A stretch of DNA of 64,000 nucleotides from Microvelia longipes (taxonomy: Eukaryota > Arthropoda > Insecta > Hemiptera > Veliidae), in the NCBI GenBank assembly GCA_018340805.1, contig JACMZG010001913.1, positions 36,493,882 through 36,557,881 on the forward strand, given 5' to 3'. Numbering within the stretch: the first letter of the stretch is position 1; every line of letters starts with the position of its first letter. Below, piece by piece: positions 13,101 through 23,712 of the stretch. Below the pieces are notes generated by a model that saw only the letters and a program-made list of their open reading frames with translations, was not told the origin of the DNA and did no database searches. A program made the translations under genes and the position numbers.

Positions 13101-15401
13101 CGAGTCCTGCAATGACGTCACACGTCATTCATAAAAACCTCAGGTTATAAACTCCAAATGCCTTTGGTTTGTTTACATCGAATTGTCACCTTATTAATTT
13201 CTAACATCTTGGGAAAAACCAAGATGTTAGAAATGTTTATAAATTCAATTTGATGTAAACAAACCAAATCCATTCAGAGGTTATAACCTGACTTTTTTTA
13301 TGAATGATTTGTGACGTCAACATTAAAAATTTACTATTTATTCCTGCAATGACGTCAATTCCGGACTATAACCTAACATGTCAAAAAAAATCATTTAATT
13401 TATAAAAACCCTCCAATTGAATTACTTTATAAATTCTATCAGCTTGGGAAACAAGATTTATATTTGCAGACAGAGTTATTGTTTTTGCAGGGGGTCTTTT
13501 TAAATTTAGAGTATCCGATTAAATACTATTTATATTGTTTGTATCCTGTTTTTTTATTAATGGTATTTGGGTCAGTTTTGATGTAAAGACTTTCCAAAAT
13601 GTGTCGTTCTTCGGAATATAGGACTTAAACATAGTCATTAATCATTTTAGGATTTTTCTTGGTCATAGGTTCAGCTATGGCTGTATGTGTGTCTAAATTG
13701 TCTGCATTTTTATTATGGACCCTAAGCCTGTTTAGAAATAAATGTGAGTTTTCACCGGTATATGTTTTATACCAGTGAATAAGAAGAACATAAAATTGAA
13801 CTAATGCTGATAATGAAATAAAACTTGGCACATATGTTAGTCTTATACATTGCTGCATGCTTGGCAAATCTCAATCTGTCATACTATAGGAGGCCCTAAA
13901 AGTACCTAAAACGGAAAATTCAGGTGACATCCCGGTTTCAGATTATTTGAAAAATAAAATACTTTTCTTTTATACCTAGGGTAATAAGAAAAGTAAAAAT
14001 GTTCTGAAAACCCAAATTTTTCTACATCAAATAAAAGGAATTGTAGAGTAATTTTAGAAATTAATTGTTCTGCCTACATTCATTTTTGTAAAATCCGACC
14101 AAATGATTTTTGTTATTCTAATTGCATTGGCCTGTAACAGAAGGGAGTTATTTTATAATTCTTTGTGGCTTGATCAGGCTGTTCAATACTTAGACATCTA
14201 AATCCCAGGCTCTAAAGTGTGTTTTTCCCGATTGGTGGTAAATAATTTTAGTTTGATTTTACCATCTTTTTTTTGTTAATTTAGATTTATGCAGCACTTT
14301 GCCAGCCTAGTAGACTCAGCTCAACCCAAAGCAACCAGTCCTCGCCCTCATGAAACTGATGAATCAGAAGAACTAGATACAAAACCTTCTAATATGGATT
14401 TCTTAGAGATGTTAAGCAATGACGACTGTCCTCTAATGGATACATGCGTACAGGAGTCTATGTTTAATCTTAGATCCTTTGATACTTCGGCACTGGATTC
14501 TTGTAATAGCTCCGATTGCTCTGAAATATTTGGTGAGAATTATTTTAATTTTGAAAAAAAACAACTTTAAAGCTTTTAATTGTTGGTGAAGTATGATTTT
14601 TTTGACCCAATATAATTGTGCGACAGTATAATATAATTCATGTTTTGCTAAACTCGGTTGTATCAAATGATATATAATTTTCTTGCTAATAAAGATATCA
14701 CCAATATCACTTTTACTGTATACTACCTGGGTGAAACAAAATCATTTTTTTTATATAACATCTTTATTTAGTGAGATAGAAAATAGAATCTCTCTGCTTC
14801 AAAGCTTGCTCTTTAAGCTGCGGAGAGGGAGTTTCTAATTCTTGTATGTTTTGATTTAGTCATCATGTTTGACTGATGATCTTTTAAACAATATTTTCTC
14901 AAAGTCTTTATTTTACCTAAATTATATATTTATATGTACCACATTGCCTTTCAAAAGTTATAGTTCAATATTTATAGTTCAAAATATTTTAATTGTAATT
15001 TATTTTCTCTTTTAGGGTTTTCTGAAGATGGCAGATCATGTTTTGGACGACGTAGAAAGAAAAAACGTCACAACCTAACTGGTTGGCCAAAAGAAAAACC
15101 ACGTAGAAAATTTATGGCATACGCTAGAAAACCTCGTTTCTTAAAATCGGAACCATCTATTATTCACACTGATGTCGATACCGAGTCATCGGCCGTTCTT
15201 GAAAATTTTGTTTTGAGTTTAAACGAACGGCGAAATGAAATGTCTCCCAATTCAAAAAGAAGAGGTCGCCCTCGTATGTACCCTCCCGGGATGTCCCCTT
15301 CTTCTATTAGGAACAAATTAGCTAGAGAAAATGTACTTAGGCGCTCATCTTCTATTTCTCCATTAAAATCTAAGCCGTCTTTGAAATTACATCCTCTCTA
15401 G
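1179..15401 (+). CDS. chif: Chiffon / Dbf4-like Cdc7 regulatory subunit (11 exons, 5' partial)
   Basis: Exons by GT-AG borders with consistent phase: 1179-1269, 3239-3460, 3813-3978, 4753-4906, 5329-5487, 7736-8119, 8770-8920, 10487-10623, 12146-12379, 14285-14532, 15016-15401. The joined frame gives 776 residues counted from Met at 1180. The DBF4-type zinc finger (motif C) spans exons 1-2, with C29, C32, H42 and H48 followed by an IKAVTDPTQYQELDSLI segment. Exons 3-6 hold a series of RLR(S) repeats with KSP sites. A tract of six arginines lies at the exon 8 end, and a KRRGRPR AT-hook near residues 729-735. Known of the family: Dbf4 activates Cdc7 kinase for replication origin firing, and in Drosophila the C-terminal half of Chiffon binds Gcn5 (CHAT complex). 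Motifs N and M are not visible and should lie upstream. An alternative start is ATG 1123 (in frame, directly after TAA at 1120), with another in-frame ATG at 1156. Family call sure; N-terminus unresolved. Confidence 0.87.
1405..2665 (+). mobile_element. Broken non-LTR retrotransposon (LINE) reverse transcriptase fragment
   Basis: It lies in chiffon intron 1, same strand. In order: a finger-like segment (KGLKASKSNDIY), a PQGSVL motif at about 1634-1650 followed by TGA where glycine is expected, the catalytic FADD box at about 1713, a WF..NKLTLN segment after a second stop near 1793, the thumb segment KILGLSIDCSLNW, and a C-terminal tail (2082-2516) ending after FNKLPTSIVDLP. A frameshift separates thumb and tail, and material is missing between the first two blocks. 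The 3' end is AT-rich near 2660. It is 5'-truncated and dead; the clade (Jockey/CR1-like) is a guess. Confidence 0.85.
5155..5237. repeat. Near-perfect hairpin in chiffon intron 4
   Basis: The two arms, about 33 bp each, read CCTTAAGAGGTCATCCTCAG inward from the left and as its complement from the right, with an AT-rich loop. It would fold in the pre-mRNA. Likely a tiny fold-back element or remnant. Confidence 0.8.
5744..6014. repeat. Dispersed repeat C, copy 1
   Basis: About 270 bp, closely matching 54864-55127. Shared landmarks are GTGTATGGAG, CGAGGGCACGTGTTGT, ATTCACGGCTCTTCTGTCT and the distal CCTGGTAGTTACTACCA palindrome followed by a C-run and ATATTACTACTAC. Non-coding; origin unknown, possibly a SINE or MITE. 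It directly precedes the satellite array. Confidence 0.85.
6070..6988. repeat. 25-bp satellite array, about 37 units, in chiffon intron 5
   Basis: The unit is GTACGGCATAC followed by A(5-8), then GTTATTT. Units vary mostly in the length of the A-run and by loss of one or two bases. All three forward frames and one reverse frame stay open because the unit lacks stops in most phases; none of these frames is a gene. The array is not interspersed with unique spacers, so it is not a CRISPR. Confidence 0.97.
7025..7160 (-). mobile_element. LINE 3'-tail fragment
   Basis: Read on the - strand, it runs from GAGTGCCGACACTCTGGCCA towards an A/T-rich end with repeated TTGAA pentamers at about 7031-7045. 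This form is typical of non-LTR 3' tails with a short tandem end. No coding part remains. Confidence 0.5.
8250..8557. mobile_element. hAT-type MITE (family A) with perfect 8-bp target duplication
   Basis: The element opens with CATAGAGATATATTACTAGA and closes with its inverted form TCTAGTATATATCTCTATG. It is flanked on both sides by TTTTTTTG (8242-8249 and 8558-8565), an 8-bp duplication as expected for hAT transposition. It is 308 bp long with no transposase. It lies in chiffon intron 6. Other copies are near 12480, 19557, 19692, 21131, 21244, 22912, 29847 and 56774. Confidence 0.92.
9340..9447 (+). repeat. Terminal fragment of the 5S-containing repeat
   Basis: It matches the first 100 bases of the full copy that follows (CGTAGGTATATAG, AAAAGTGTTGTGTTTGCA, then a GAACGGGGAT segment), so the head of the element is duplicated in tandem here. 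Confidence 0.65.
9448..10137 (+). mobile_element. 5S-rRNA-containing dispersed repeat, near full length
   Basis: It begins TTTTTACTTTTCCTC with a GGTATATAGGAAAAG segment and ends CCCCGTCCCTGATTTTT. In the middle lie a CGCCAATAACCACAATAATG block (a CRE-like TGACGTCA in sister copies) and a Cys-free AT-rich region. At 9971-10020 is a segment matching the 5S rRNA internal control region (GTTAAGCAGC, then GTGGTCAGTGCCTGGAT, then TGACCACTGGAAA). After it come GAGGATGAGCGAAGCGAGTC direct repeats. No protein. It lies in chiffon intron 7. Confidence 0.8.
10207..10264 (+). mobile_element. LINE 3'-tail fragment
   Basis: It matches the 3' untranslated part of the LINE fragment at 55776-56045: GATTGTACA, AATGGGGTCTAT, CTCGACTCCAACCC. 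Only the tail is present. Confidence 0.65.
11320..11520. repeat. Local imperfect duplication
   Basis: Two blocks (about 11324-11386 and 11423-11505) share CTCTGAT.ATG, AAAATATTTA and GGGCGATGCCATA. It lies in chiffon intron 8. Unknown origin. Confidence 0.55.
12480..12596 (-). mobile_element. Truncated hAT-type MITE (family A)
   Basis: The right end CTCTAGTAATATCTCTATG and the internal CGATGTTTCAAAATTCA match family A; the other half is missing. It lies in chiffon intron 9. Confidence 0.75.
12755..12800 (-). mobile_element. Penelope-like tail with degenerate hammerhead motif
   Basis: On the - strand: CTGAAGA, one T, then a perfect 7-bp stem GCTGAGC-TTT-GCTCAGC, then AAAA where GAAA is expected, followed by an AT-rich tail. 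The core G is lost, so it is unlikely to be active. Confidence 0.45.
12960..13448. mobile_element. Nearly perfect 490-bp fold-back element in chiffon intron 9
   Basis: The left arm begins CCAAGCTGATAGAATTTATA and the right arm ends with its complement, with the centre at about 13218 (CTAACATCTTGGG / CCAAGATGTTAG). Paired landmarks are GTCCGG..TTGAC, TTGCAGGAATAAATAGTAAA and TTTGTTTACATC. Weak pairing continues outwards to about 12919 and 13490. No coding capacity. It reads as a hairpin MITE or an inverted duplication. Confidence 0.9.
13770..14005 (-). mobile_element. Truncated 5S-family repeat lacking the 5S part
   Basis: On the - strand it shares the family's head (TTACTTTTCTTATTACCCTA, then GGGATGTCACCTGAATT) and the GGCACATATGTTAG middle segment, but stops before the 5S-like block. 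It lies in chiffon intron 9. Confidence 0.7.
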
Positions 15402-15443
15402 TCTTTTTTAGGATTTTAAATCAATTTTTAAATGTTATGTATT

Positions 15444-15449
15444 AATAAA
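15444..15449 (+). terminator. Likely chiffon polyadenylation signal AATAAA
   Basis: The first canonical AATAAA after the chiffon stop, 43 bases downstream and within AT-rich sequence. Another AATAAA lies near 16001. Confidence 0.6.
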
Positions 15450-18290
15450 TTTATCAAAACTGTTTTTAGCACTTTTGAAACATTTAGAATTTTTTAAGTA
15501 TTGACAATGTTATTTTTTTTGTTGTCGGCAGCTGAGTCATTTTCCCCCAATGTGTGGCAAAAAACTCAGTGAATATTTCAAATTCAAAAATAACTGTATT
15601 TTACACATTTTGACGACTTAATGTTAAGAGTTACATAAAAAATTATAAGAAAAGAAATTACATTGCTTTAAAAATATATACATAAACTGAAAAAAATACT
15701 AACATGTTTTAGAAAAGAGTTGACTATCATGAAGATAAGTAATATTTAAGAAAATTAAATAATGAGTGTTGTTAATTGGAAAAACCAAACAAAAAATAAG
15801 TGAAGAACAAATGAAAATGTAACTATCTTTTTCAATGAAGGTATAAATAATGCATGCGATAACAATAATTCCGGAGATCAAAGAGTTACTTCTGAATTCG
15901 CTGAATACTTAGAAGATTTTAGACTTTATATAAATTTACTAAAATATTGCTTTCTTTTAATTTCAGAAAAATTTAAGTCTTACCAACATTCTTTATTTAT
16001 TAAATAAAGATTTATAAATTATATTTTGACTTCCTAACATGATTTGCAATGTCGCTTCTATTCTTTTCTTATTAAATTTCATGGCATTTTAGTCTGATTA
16101 ATTTTTCATCGATCGTACGAACTTCTATTTGTCTCATTCGTCAATACTTGACATTGTTTTGATAATTTTTCTGTGTAAATATTCTCACTACTTTTTTTGT
16201 TTCATATTATTTTATTTTTTATACCAAATATTTTTTTACTTTAACTTTTTTATACAAAATTAATAAATATAAACTTACAGGGTTTAATATTTTTTGTAGT
16301 TTAATTTTTTTTAATCGTTACTGTGTAGGTATGATAAATATGAATAATATGTCCAATTGACTGGGACATTTTTTTCTTGCCTTTTATTCTTTTGTTTAAT
16401 TTGTTTTCTAAATCTTACCTTTAAAAAAATAACTTTAGAGGCAATGTGCATAGATATAGTTTTTTTGCTAAACAAATCTTTGAATTCCCAATTAAATAAG
16501 TTAATAAAAAATGTCAATATAGTATGTATTCAAAACGTTCATAGTATTACTCTATCAACCCCAACTTCCTTTTTTTCTTGAGGAAAAATACCTGCTTAAA
16601 AAACTAGTTTCGACTAAAAAAGCTCCGTTTCTGTTTCTTTGTAATTATTTTAGGAACCACAAAAAAGGCTACTTTTTTAATCACCTTAATACTACTAAAA
16701 TTTCTTTTTTTTCAAATCAAAACTTAAAACAAATGTTTACAAAAAATACATTATTACTTTTTATTAACCACTTAATGAAAATAACTTCCAGAAATTTCAT
16801 TTTATTTTCTTACCAAGTATCTACTGAACTGAAATTTCCCCTGCATTTAACCAGTTTTTAAGTTCTTCTTATTTTTTTTTACAATCTGTCGGTTTTTTTA
16901 CTATCTGTAAACAAATAATTTTCTTAGCTTACCTTCTTTAATATTTTTATGGGTTTACCCCTCCCCCTTTTAACCCTTTAAATAATTACAAAAAAGTTTT
17001 AAAATTGAATAAAAAAATTACAGGTATTTTAAGAAAAATAAATTGTTCAATAATTTTCATATCTCTTTTTTGTAATCAAAATTGACCTAACTGATCAATT
17101 CACAAAATAAATTTGATCACTTTTGACTCGAATCAATCTAATTTTGCCTTTTAAGCAATTAAAATTAGTAAGATATATTTATTCAGATATTGTGAATAAA
17201 TCTGATTTCTTATCATTTTAAAATGTACGATGCTGTATATATCTTATACATAAGTCTACTACGAATATCAAATATCTTTAGTATATAATAAAATTACACT
17301 TTTTTGTTGCTGTGTTACACCTTTTTAATTAATAAGTCAAAACAATTTAATGTATTCCACGCATTTGGAATAAATAAATTAAACAAATATTAGTTGAGTA
17401 TTTTTTGTATATTTTATTTATTTTTGATGTTATATGTTAAATAATTATTCTTTTAAGAGTATTATTTATTTTTGTTCCTACCTGCCGTATGTTTATTTTG
17501 TTGTATTATAAAACAATTGTTTTCTTATACCCTATTGATTATTATATGATTATTTTTTTTATTATCAGCGATTTTTCAAGGGAAAAATGAGCTTTCTTAA
17601 GGCAGGATGGGTTAGGTTTTGAAAATCTTTAAACTATTTAGAAAAAATTGAAAATTAAGGTATAGACTTGGTTTTGATTCGATAACTAGAGGGTGTTAAA
17701 ATGAACTGGTTTCAAAAAGATTGTTATCTCTACTCTTCCTTATTTTTTTATTGTATTTTCTTATTAATCTTTATTTTTTTTCCTATACAGCATTTTAGTC
17801 TGTTTATCCAAATGTATACTTCCCAAATGAAACCCATTATTAATATTTCATTTTCAAATAGTTCTTAATAAGCTAATTGAACCATGGGCTTTAGAGTCAT
17901 CTAATTAAGTTAGATTATTCTACTTTAATTTTCTGATTGGGCATCCTCGGCTTAATTATTAAGGCCATTTTCTTGCATTATATGGGTGAAAGAAAGAAAG
18001 TTAGTTCCATGAGAGTTGTTACAGGATAAGGTGTTAATTCTATAACATCATTTGTTTTAACTTTAGAAGCTGGAATATAAGTAGAATTAGAATAAAGTAT
18101 TTTTCTCCTCTTTGAATTGATTTATTTTTGCCTTAAAAAGGTTAAACAACAACCTCTAAAAACCTGTCCCCAGTTAGTTTTTGTTAAAAAGAGCATTTGA
18201 TCTTAAAAGTGGCCATCGTCAGTGCCTAATAAACAAATAAGACAATGCTCATCTTATAACAACAAGGGTTTGCACTGTTCATAATTAAAT
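15450..18290. other. AT-rich intergenic sequence, no gene seen
   Basis: Long T-rich and A-rich runs, with only short frames that have no recognisable composition or domain. Nothing supports an exon or RNA gene. Confidence 0.6.
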
Positions 18291-18294
18291 TCAA

Positions 18295-18674
18295 GGTGGA
18301 ACATTTCAGATGTGCCAACCTTGAATTCCTTAAAATCATGACTTTAGAAATTTTAACTCCTTCAACCATCTTTTAACTCTATTTTTAGGATTTTGTTTGT
18401 TGACATAAGTCTAATTAGACCATGTGATAGTAATCAGAGTGAGGTAAGACCTAGCAAGTAGGGCACATTGACAGTCATACACCTAATTGTATGATCACTC
18501 TGGTAGTTTAAGAAACATTGATGCTCAGTTACCCCATGTGACCAGTATTAGATTGGATGGTCTCCTATCCAAGTACTGACCTCAGCCAATGCTGCGTAAC
18601 TTCTTGAATCTGAATAGAACAGGATTTACCAAGGAACCTAAGGGTTAGTGTTTATGCATCTGAAATGTTCCACC
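18295..18674. mobile_element. TIR-bounded element carrying a 5S rRNA-derived piece
   Basis: A perfect 18-bp inverted repeat, GGTGGAACATTTCAGATG at 18295-18312 and its complement at 18657-18674, encloses 344 bp. Inside, at 18556-18640, is a - strand match to the middle of 5S rRNA. No protein coding. It is a different repeat from the 0.7-kb family. Confidence 0.75.
18556..18640 (-). pseudogene. 5S rRNA-derived sequence (partial, degenerate)
   Basis: Read on the - strand: GAAGTTACGCAGCATTGGC, then TGAGGTCAGTACTTGGATAG, then GAGACCATCC. These follow the order of the 5S rRNA segment GAAGTTAAGCAGC...GGTTAGTACTTGGATGGGTGACC. Several mismatches and no poly-T terminator mean a pseudogene or SINE head, not a working 5S gene. 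Confidence 0.7.
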
Positions 18675-19550
18675 CTTTATATCTGACTAAGAACTAAAAA
18701 ATATAAGTGTAATTCCCTTATACCCTTGGAGCTGATTGGGTTAGATTTTATTTATCCTGTGTAAGCTCTTATCCCTTTTAAAATTAATTCATGTGTAAAT
18801 AAAAGCAAATTTCAAATACATAATTTATTTATTACCTTTCTTATATTTTACAAGTATGTTTAATTTTTTGTACTATTTATTTTTTAATAATTATGTTTTA
18901 AGGCTGATAAAATATTTGTTAGTTCATCGAAACCGATGTTAGTTTGGATTGTAGGAGGATTTTGTTTTTGTAAATTAATTTATTTCGAAATAAATAAATC
19001 GTTAAACATTTTATTTGGACATTCAATGGTTAAATAAATTAATTCCTAAAATTGTTAAATACAGATTTTGTATAAATTCCCTAAGATGTATTGATTCTTT
19101 ATATAAATTTTACCCCTCCTCCTTTTTAGTTTTTTTTTATAAATAAATAATGTTGACTAGTACAAATAAATATATGTATTTTGTGTATTATATCATGTTA
19201 ATTATTATTATTATGTAATAATAATTATATGACAAAAAAATGAAAATAGACATTTTACAAGATAATTGTTTTTTTTTTATTGTAGAATGGCCCTTTGTTT
19301 TAATTTGGTTAATCTATGAAACAGAGTGAAGCATAATAATAAGGTTGATAAGTTTTCTTTTAAGGGAAATCTTGTGTAGTATGAATAACTGTCGCAGTCT
19401 AGTTATTAGAAGTTTTAGATGGTATTTAACAGACATTTAACATTTTCCCCATTTAATGTTGAATAAAGATCATAATCCTTATTCAAGATTCTTTGTTTGA
19501 TACCACAACCATCAGCTGATCACGCAGGTCTGAATTTTTTACATGGTTAG
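18675..19550. other. AT-rich intergenic sequence, no gene seen
   Basis: T/A runs only; no frame with coding character and no repeat that I can match elsewhere in the window. Confidence 0.55.
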
Positions 19551-19556
19551 TATAGA

Positions 19557-19830
19557 CATAGAGATATATTATTAAAGGGACCCTTTTGGTTGAATTTTGA
19601 AATATCGAATACAAAACATGACAACATTCAGCTATTAATATAATCAAATAATCAGAAAATTCAAATCCAAACACAAAAAATGAGTGGGGAGCATAGAGAT
19701 ATTATAAATTTTAGGGCCGTATAGGTTAAATTTTGAAACATCGAAAAAGTAACTGACCACCATCGCTTTTAAATCCAATCAAGTAATCAGAACAAAATTA
19801 GAATAAATTATACAGTAGAACGTTAAAATA
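19557..19830 (+). mobile_element. Two truncated hAT-type MITE heads (family A) in tandem
   Basis: Family A starts at 19557 (CATAGAGATATATTATTAAA) and again at 19692 (CATAGAGATATTATAAATTT). Each is followed by the GGTT.AATTTTGAAA..TCG segment, the second also by AAAGTAACTGACCACC. Neither has its distal end. Confidence 0.75.
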
Positions 19831-21130
19831 CAAGAGAAGCCGAAATGAATGTATTTATTCATGTAAGCCATAATGTATTCGCGATTCAAAGACTGCAGCA
19901 GCGCCACCATCGCTGATAAGAAATTGACAACGAAAGGGTTATCAACGTTATGATATGTATATGGGTCTCTTATTTTTGACAAGCAATTTAAAATCTTTTA
20001 AATTGGTTGTCACGAGTTTTTCAATAACCTGATAAGATGGTGAAAATCCCAATATGGTGTTTTATTTTATTTATTGTTAATTAATTTTAGTTTGCACGAA
20101 CAAAATTATTCTTTTATCGTTTTAAATTAGTTGTAATAAGTATTTAAATTAACTGATAAGATGGTATTTTCTAACCTTAATGTTTAATTTTATTTATGTG
20201 ATGAAGTGTTACTTTTTGTTTAGTATTGAACAAATATTTTAATCAAATTTTAATATAAAAGCGTGTTTTATATTTAAAATCCTGGAATAATCGAACTATT
20301 TATCTATGAATTATTGACAATTTTCATAGCACTGATGGTCGTTCTATTAATTTTTAACTCATTAATCATAAATTAAGTTACAATAAAGAAATAAATGAAT
20401 CATTTCGATCGTCTCCCATGCTAACCCTATGTTAAAAAAATTGATCCTTTCGTTTTTCCGTTATTGGTATTTCCAGCCTTACAACAGTCTCTTTGAATCG
20501 CGAATGTTAGTCGAGATTGGTAAACAATTTAACTAAGTTATTTAGCTGAAATGCTGAATAAGATGAAGATGTTAAAAAATCTATTAGTAAGTCTGAATCT
20601 TTATTTAGATTGAGTTCATATTTTAAACGATTAAGTGTGTTGGCTAGACTGATATCAAAAGTTATTAGTTAAATCATACGATGATGTTCATGATTTTTTT
20701 GGTTTAATTTTGTGAGTAATTCGCGTTGAATTTAATGTAAGAGAAATAATTTACGAAAATATTTTTTCTGTTAAATAGCTTGGGCGAAAGTGTATCTGTA
20801 AAAATAGTTATATAAAAGTGGAATTAAAGTGGTTCGAGCCGACTTGATTTGATGAAGGTGTCTTCATGAGAAATATTTGGCAAGGTAACGTCTTTGTGAG
20901 TTTTAAATTTATGTACTAAAGTTGGCTTAATAATGAGAATTAGAATAATAGTTTCAGCCAGATGACCATGTTGCCTAATGGCTCCGATCCGGGGTTTAAT
21001 TACTTATGAATTTTTTGCTAATCCAATTTGACGGATTTATTCAGGCCAATCTTTGATTTACCATGTTAACATTTAACAGGTGATCGTATCGCATTCAATA
21101 AATACGCCCTCCACCATAGGTGATTCTAGG
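19831..21130. other. AT-rich intergenic sequence, no gene seen
   Basis: A paired block near 20010-20040 and 20130-20170 repeats ATAACCTGATAAGATGGT-like words, suggesting a local duplication. No coding support. Confidence 0.5.
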
Positions 21131-21665
21131 CATAAAGATATGTACTAGAGAGGGCATAGCCTATCTCAAGACAATAAGAGGCCTGAAACATCTTTTTGGG
21201 GTTCTCAGGGGCTCTGTGTAACCTTATTAAAACCTTCTTCAAGCATAGAGATATATACTAGAGAAGGCATAGCATATCTTAATACATTGAGACGTCTGAA
21301 ATATCTTTACGGGGTTCTCAGGGGCTCTGTGTAACCTCATTGAAACCTCCGTCAAGTGTGAATTAAGGTTATAATAAATCAATTGTTTTTAGCTTCCCGA
21401 ATTTTATCTGTGTTTTAGTATGTTTTTTAAACGTTCTTAAATATATGTTACTGTAAATTTGATCTGTTTATTTGATTATATTGTAAGGCGAAGGTAGTCA
21501 GGTTATTTTTTCGATATTTTAAAATTCAACCAATAAGGCCCCTCTAGTAATAATATCTCTATGCCTTCAAGAGTATGTTGAGGTTATAATAAGTCTTTTG
21601 CTTTTAGTTTCCCGCAAATTGTTTGTGTTTTGATTTGTATTTGATACGTTCAACTATATAACTTA
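21131..21665 (-). mobile_element. hAT-type MITE inserted into another copy of itself
   Basis: The outer copy starts at 21131 (CATAAAGATATGTACTAGAG), is interrupted at 21244 by a complete copy ending CTCTATG at 21563, and resumes with GAGTATGTTGAGGTTATAAT. The inner copy is flanked by TCTTCAAG and CCTTCAAG, a nearly intact 8-bp target duplication, again of hAT type. Confidence 0.85.
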
Positions 21666-22500
21666 TAACAGGTGTGATGTCTTGGTAATTACCAAAACAT
21701 CACCCCTGTTAAATACATAGCGTATTTAACAAGCGATCAATTCCATATGGATTCAATACGATCCGGTTCTTGCACCGTATTATTTGTTAGTTAACAAGTG
21801 TGATGTTTTTCGCCTTGCACTTGAATCGAACCAAGAGTAATTTATTACAATTTACATTCTTATGGATTAAAAGGGCATTTTTATTTAATTTAGAAAAATC
21901 ATTAACGATAGAGTTACACTTTTATTTACAAATAAATAAACAATAACAACATTCATAAATAATAAAAAAATCGTAAATAATAAGAAACAATTCAATTTTT
22001 ACAATTTTCAATTCTAGTTCTAGTAAATGTATTTAAGTTTGAGGGACACTCATATGTGACTCAAAAGTCATTTTATATTACTACTATATTAGTACATATT
22101 CATAAGTTTAAGGGAATTATGGATATTTTTCTAGGTCAGATAATTAGTTTATTTAAATTATCGCATTGTATAGACAAAAGGACATTTAAAACCAGAGAGT
22201 AACAACACAAAGATAGACGAATTTTTCTTCATCAATATCCAATATTTGATGAATAAAATAATATTAGACCATCCAGCCGAAGTTAGGTGTTCAAATCGAT
22301 ATCATCAAAATTTTTATTTTCACATATTCAACTCCACAAATTGTACACCTCTTTTCCAGACTTGATACCCTCCAATTATAAATAAATAAACGTTTATTAC
22401 TATAAATACAGCCTTAAAATCCTTATGGGCCTTTCTGAAAGGCTTACTACTTACCTATGTGGTAAACTCAGCTTTCTGCATAGTAAATTTAATTTATTAA
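21666..22500. other. AT-rich intergenic sequence, no gene seen
   Basis: It contains a short inverted pair near 21665-21710 (GTGATGTCTTGGTAATTACC and its complement) and otherwise A/T-rich filler. Confidence 0.5.
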
Positions 22501-22506
22501 CATTCC

Positions 22507-22686
22507 TTATAGTATGACACACTGTTAAAATCAGTTGACAGGTTGGGAAAATAGTGTTGAGGAACCAATTAGGTTGTTCTGATATAAAATTGTGGGGGTG
22601 GTTTAACATCCAGGACTAACCTCATTGGCTCCTTCGCATTATTTTTCCACGCTGTCAACAGATTTTAACCGTGTGTCGCATTATAG
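22507..22686. mobile_element. Fold-back MITE family B
   Basis: 180 bp, nearly palindromic: TTAAAATCAGTTGACAG near the left end, its complement near the right, with GTGTTGAGGAACCAAT and ATTGGCTCCTTCGCATTAT as paired inner arms. No coding. Confidence 0.85.
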
Positions 22687-22829
22687 TTAATCATTTTTAT
22701 CATGAAAACGTAACTTAAAATGTAACAATATATCTTATTTGGTATTACACCAGTAAGTGGTGGAACGAATTTAATTTTTTTTAAATTGGAATTTGAAAAT
22801 GTGTCGAGACATCAAAAACATGTTCCTAC

Positions 22830-23712
22830 TGCAGGGTAAAGTAATTTATAAACCAAGTAGGGAAACTCCTTTACTAACCCATGTACAAAAATTCAGACAT
22901 GCATGATCAGCCATAGAGATATTATACGAGAGGGGGCATAGCCTATGAATAATCTTGTTGGGGCTCTCAAAGGGTCTGTGTGACCTTATTGAAACCACCT
23001 TCAAGAGTGAGTTAAGGTTATACTTAATAATTTTATTTCGGTTTCCCGCACATTGTTTGTGTTTTACTACATAAGTTATTGTGATTTTGTACTGATTATT
23101 TGATTATATTCATAAGCGTAGGTGGTCAGGTTACATTTTCGGTGTTTCAAAATTTAACCTAAAGTCCCTTCTAATAATAATATCTCTATGTGATCAGCGA
23201 TAGCTGGCTCAAAAATAAAAAAATCTCTAAAATTGGAATAACTGCGTGTGAGCCCCCTAGAGTTCACCTTTTTGTGTTCTGTTTTATTGGCAACACTGAT
23301 AATTTAAGATGAGTTTTACTTTTCATATTTTGAAAATTATTATGTACGTGCTAATTTAAAACGTTTGTATTAAATTCTGTAAAATAATTGTAATAAACAT
23401 TTAGTTAAAGAAAAAAGAAACTGCAGCATAGGTATATCACGTGTTTGTTTAAGATTTTGATAAATATACAGACGAAAGTTTATTCCCTTAAATATAACCT
23501 AAAATTACGAAATATATTCTAAAATTTTAGGTTAATTATTCTTACATTACCAATAAAAATTAATATTTACAGGGAAAAAACTCTCTCAATTTTCCCTATT
23601 CCCTTCAAATATTTGAGCCAACTCCCTGGTGGACAAAATGTGAACTAAATGCCATGTCTGACAGAAATCGCGTTGTTTCCCTACTTAGTTTACATATTAC
23701 TTTACTGTAGGG
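22830..23712. mobile_element. Non-autonomous TIR element interrupted by a hAT MITE
   Basis: The left arm CAGGGTAAAGTAAT..AAACCAAGTAGGGAAAC is mirrored on the right by GTTTCCCTACTTAGTTTAC..ATTACTTTACTGTAGGGA. A 279-bp MITE (22912-23190) sits inside. The right part (GAGCCAACTCCCTGGTGGA, GAATATATTTTCGTCTG-like words) recurs at 31100-31770. Confidence 0.7.
22912..23190 (-). mobile_element. hAT-type MITE (family A) with perfect 8-bp target duplication
   Basis: It starts CATAGAGATATTATACGAGA, ends TAATAATATCTCTATG, and is flanked on both sides by TGATCAGC (22904-22911, 23191-23198). It inserted into the larger TIR element around it, so it is the younger of the two. Confidence 0.92.

Noticed and set aside
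14433..14666. Minus-strand frame over chiffon exon 10
   Set aside because: Antisense shadow of a coding exon; no independent support.
18556..18640. Working 5S rRNA gene
   Set aside because: Several mismatches, incomplete ends and no T-run terminator.
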